A DNA stretch of 6,676 nucleotides from Xanthobacteraceae bacterium (GTDB lineage: Bacteria > Pseudomonadota > Alphaproteobacteria > Rhizobiales > Xanthobacteraceae). Location of the stretch: assembly GCA_030043335.1 (NCBI GenBank), contig JASHXX010000219.1:1-6676 (forward strand), given 5' to 3'. Positions within the stretch are counted from its first letter, which is position 1, and each line of letters begins with the position of its first letter. The notes under the pieces are model-generated. The model did no database searches. It worked only from the letters and a program-made list of their open reading frames with translations, and was not told where the DNA came from. Shown here piece after piece: positions 6,220 to 6,676 of the stretch. The translations under genes and the position numbers were made by a program.

Positions 6220-6676
6220 ATGCAGCTTGAGATCCTCACCGCTCTTAATGCCGAACGCGTCGCGCGCCGCGCCGCGATTGTCGTCACTAATGTTGTGAGC
6301 GGCCAGCAGCGGCTGGTTAAGGCGGCCGACATCGCCAGGGATGCGCTCTCGGTCGAGCTCGCCGAGCACCTGCGCCTCGGCAAGAGCGGCATGGTCGAGA
6401 GCGCGGAGGGCCGCGTCTTTCTCACCGTCTATGTGCCGGCGCCGCAGCTCGTCATCGCCGGAGCCGTCCACATCAGCCAGGCGCTCGCCCCGATTGGGCG
6501 GCTCCTCGGCTATGACGTGACCATCGTCGATCCGCGCACCGCGTTTGCCTCGATCGAGCGCTTTCCCGACGTCAAGGTGATCGCCGAATGGCCGGACCAG
6601 GCGCTGCCGCCGCTTCACATCGACCACTACACCGCCTTCGTCGCCCTCACTCACGATCCGAAGATCGACGACCCGG
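6220..6676 (+). CDS. XdhC-family protein with Rossmann domain (3' end outside window)
   Basis: An open frame from ATG 6220 runs off the right edge after 152 codons plus one base. It begins MQLEILTALNAERVARRAAI. Residues 1-75 resemble the middle segment of full-length XdhC, where a second LL-x-AL-x-x-x-R start and a GxxxxVE...FVEVY-like stretch are usual; here VESAEGRVFLTVYVPAPQ (59-76). From about 77 it matches the XdhC Rossmann domain: LVIAGAVHISQALAPIG (77-93), LLGYDVTIVDPRTAFAS (95-111), ERFP, then LTHDPKIDDP (143-152). The role would be cofactor binding and sulfuration or delivery for the CODH-like enzyme, together with the preceding N-terminal-domain protein. The nucleotide loop reads GAVHIS where many family members have GAGHVA. 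No clear ribosome binding site is seen; the start codon follows the heptad hairpin by 4 bases. By analogy with related operons, a molybdenum cofactor nucleotidyltransferase gene may come next, outside the window. Confidence 0.87.
   Translation, partial: MQLEILTALNAERVARRAAIVVTNVVSGQQRLVKAADIARDALSVELAEHLRLGKSGMVESAEGRVFLTVYVPAPQLVIAGAVHISQALAPIGRLLGYDVTIVDPRTAFASIERFPDVKVIAEWPDQALPPLHIDHYTAFVALTHDPKIDDP

Overview
This window carries seven genes, all on the + strand, from a molybdenum-hydroxylase operon of the aerobic carbon monoxide dehydrogenase (CODH, cox) type. The high GC content, the strong third-position G/C bias and a dispersed palindrome at 2578-2626 that I recognise from Bradyrhizobium/Rhodopseudomonas-like genomes suggest an alphaproteobacterium of the order Hyphomicrobiales (Rhizobiales). 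The exact genus cannot be told from the sequence.

Layout: 1-105 is the 3' end of the small iron-sulfur subunit (coxS type). 162-2528 is the large molybdopterin subunit (coxL type). 2647-3450 is the FAD subunit (coxM type). 3562-4491 is a MoxR/CoxD-type AAA+ ATPase. 4537-5757 is a CoxE-type von Willebrand factor A protein. 5804-6127 is a 107-residue stand-alone XdhC/CoxF N-terminal domain. 6220 to the right edge is a second XdhC-family protein with the Rossmann part, cut off by the window. The gaps are short. The two largest, 2529-2646 and 6128-6219, are filled by inverted-repeat DNA. The 111-base gap at 3451-3561 holds only small palindromes and a weak promoter-like match.

How the genes work together: S, L and M would form an (SLM)2 enzyme that takes electrons from a substrate at the molybdenum site, through two [2Fe-2S] clusters, to FAD. 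The ATPase, the VWA protein and the XdhC proteins are the expected maturation set for inserting and activating the molybdenum cofactor. The large subunit has the active-site loop AYRGAGR, not AYRCSFR, so it is a 'form II' CODH-like protein without the copper-binding cysteine of true CODH. The S-L-M gene order also fits form II. The real substrate is therefore uncertain.

The most interesting points are: retention of CoxD/CoxE-type maturation genes beside an enzyme lacking the copper ligand; a two-gene split of XdhC with a long heptad-repeat hairpin at the split; an 18-bp perfect hairpin that starts at the coxL stop codon, followed by a second palindrome; and a hairpin covering the first two possible start codons of coxE. 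I found no wholly new system. The core is a known operon type with unusual intergenic structure.
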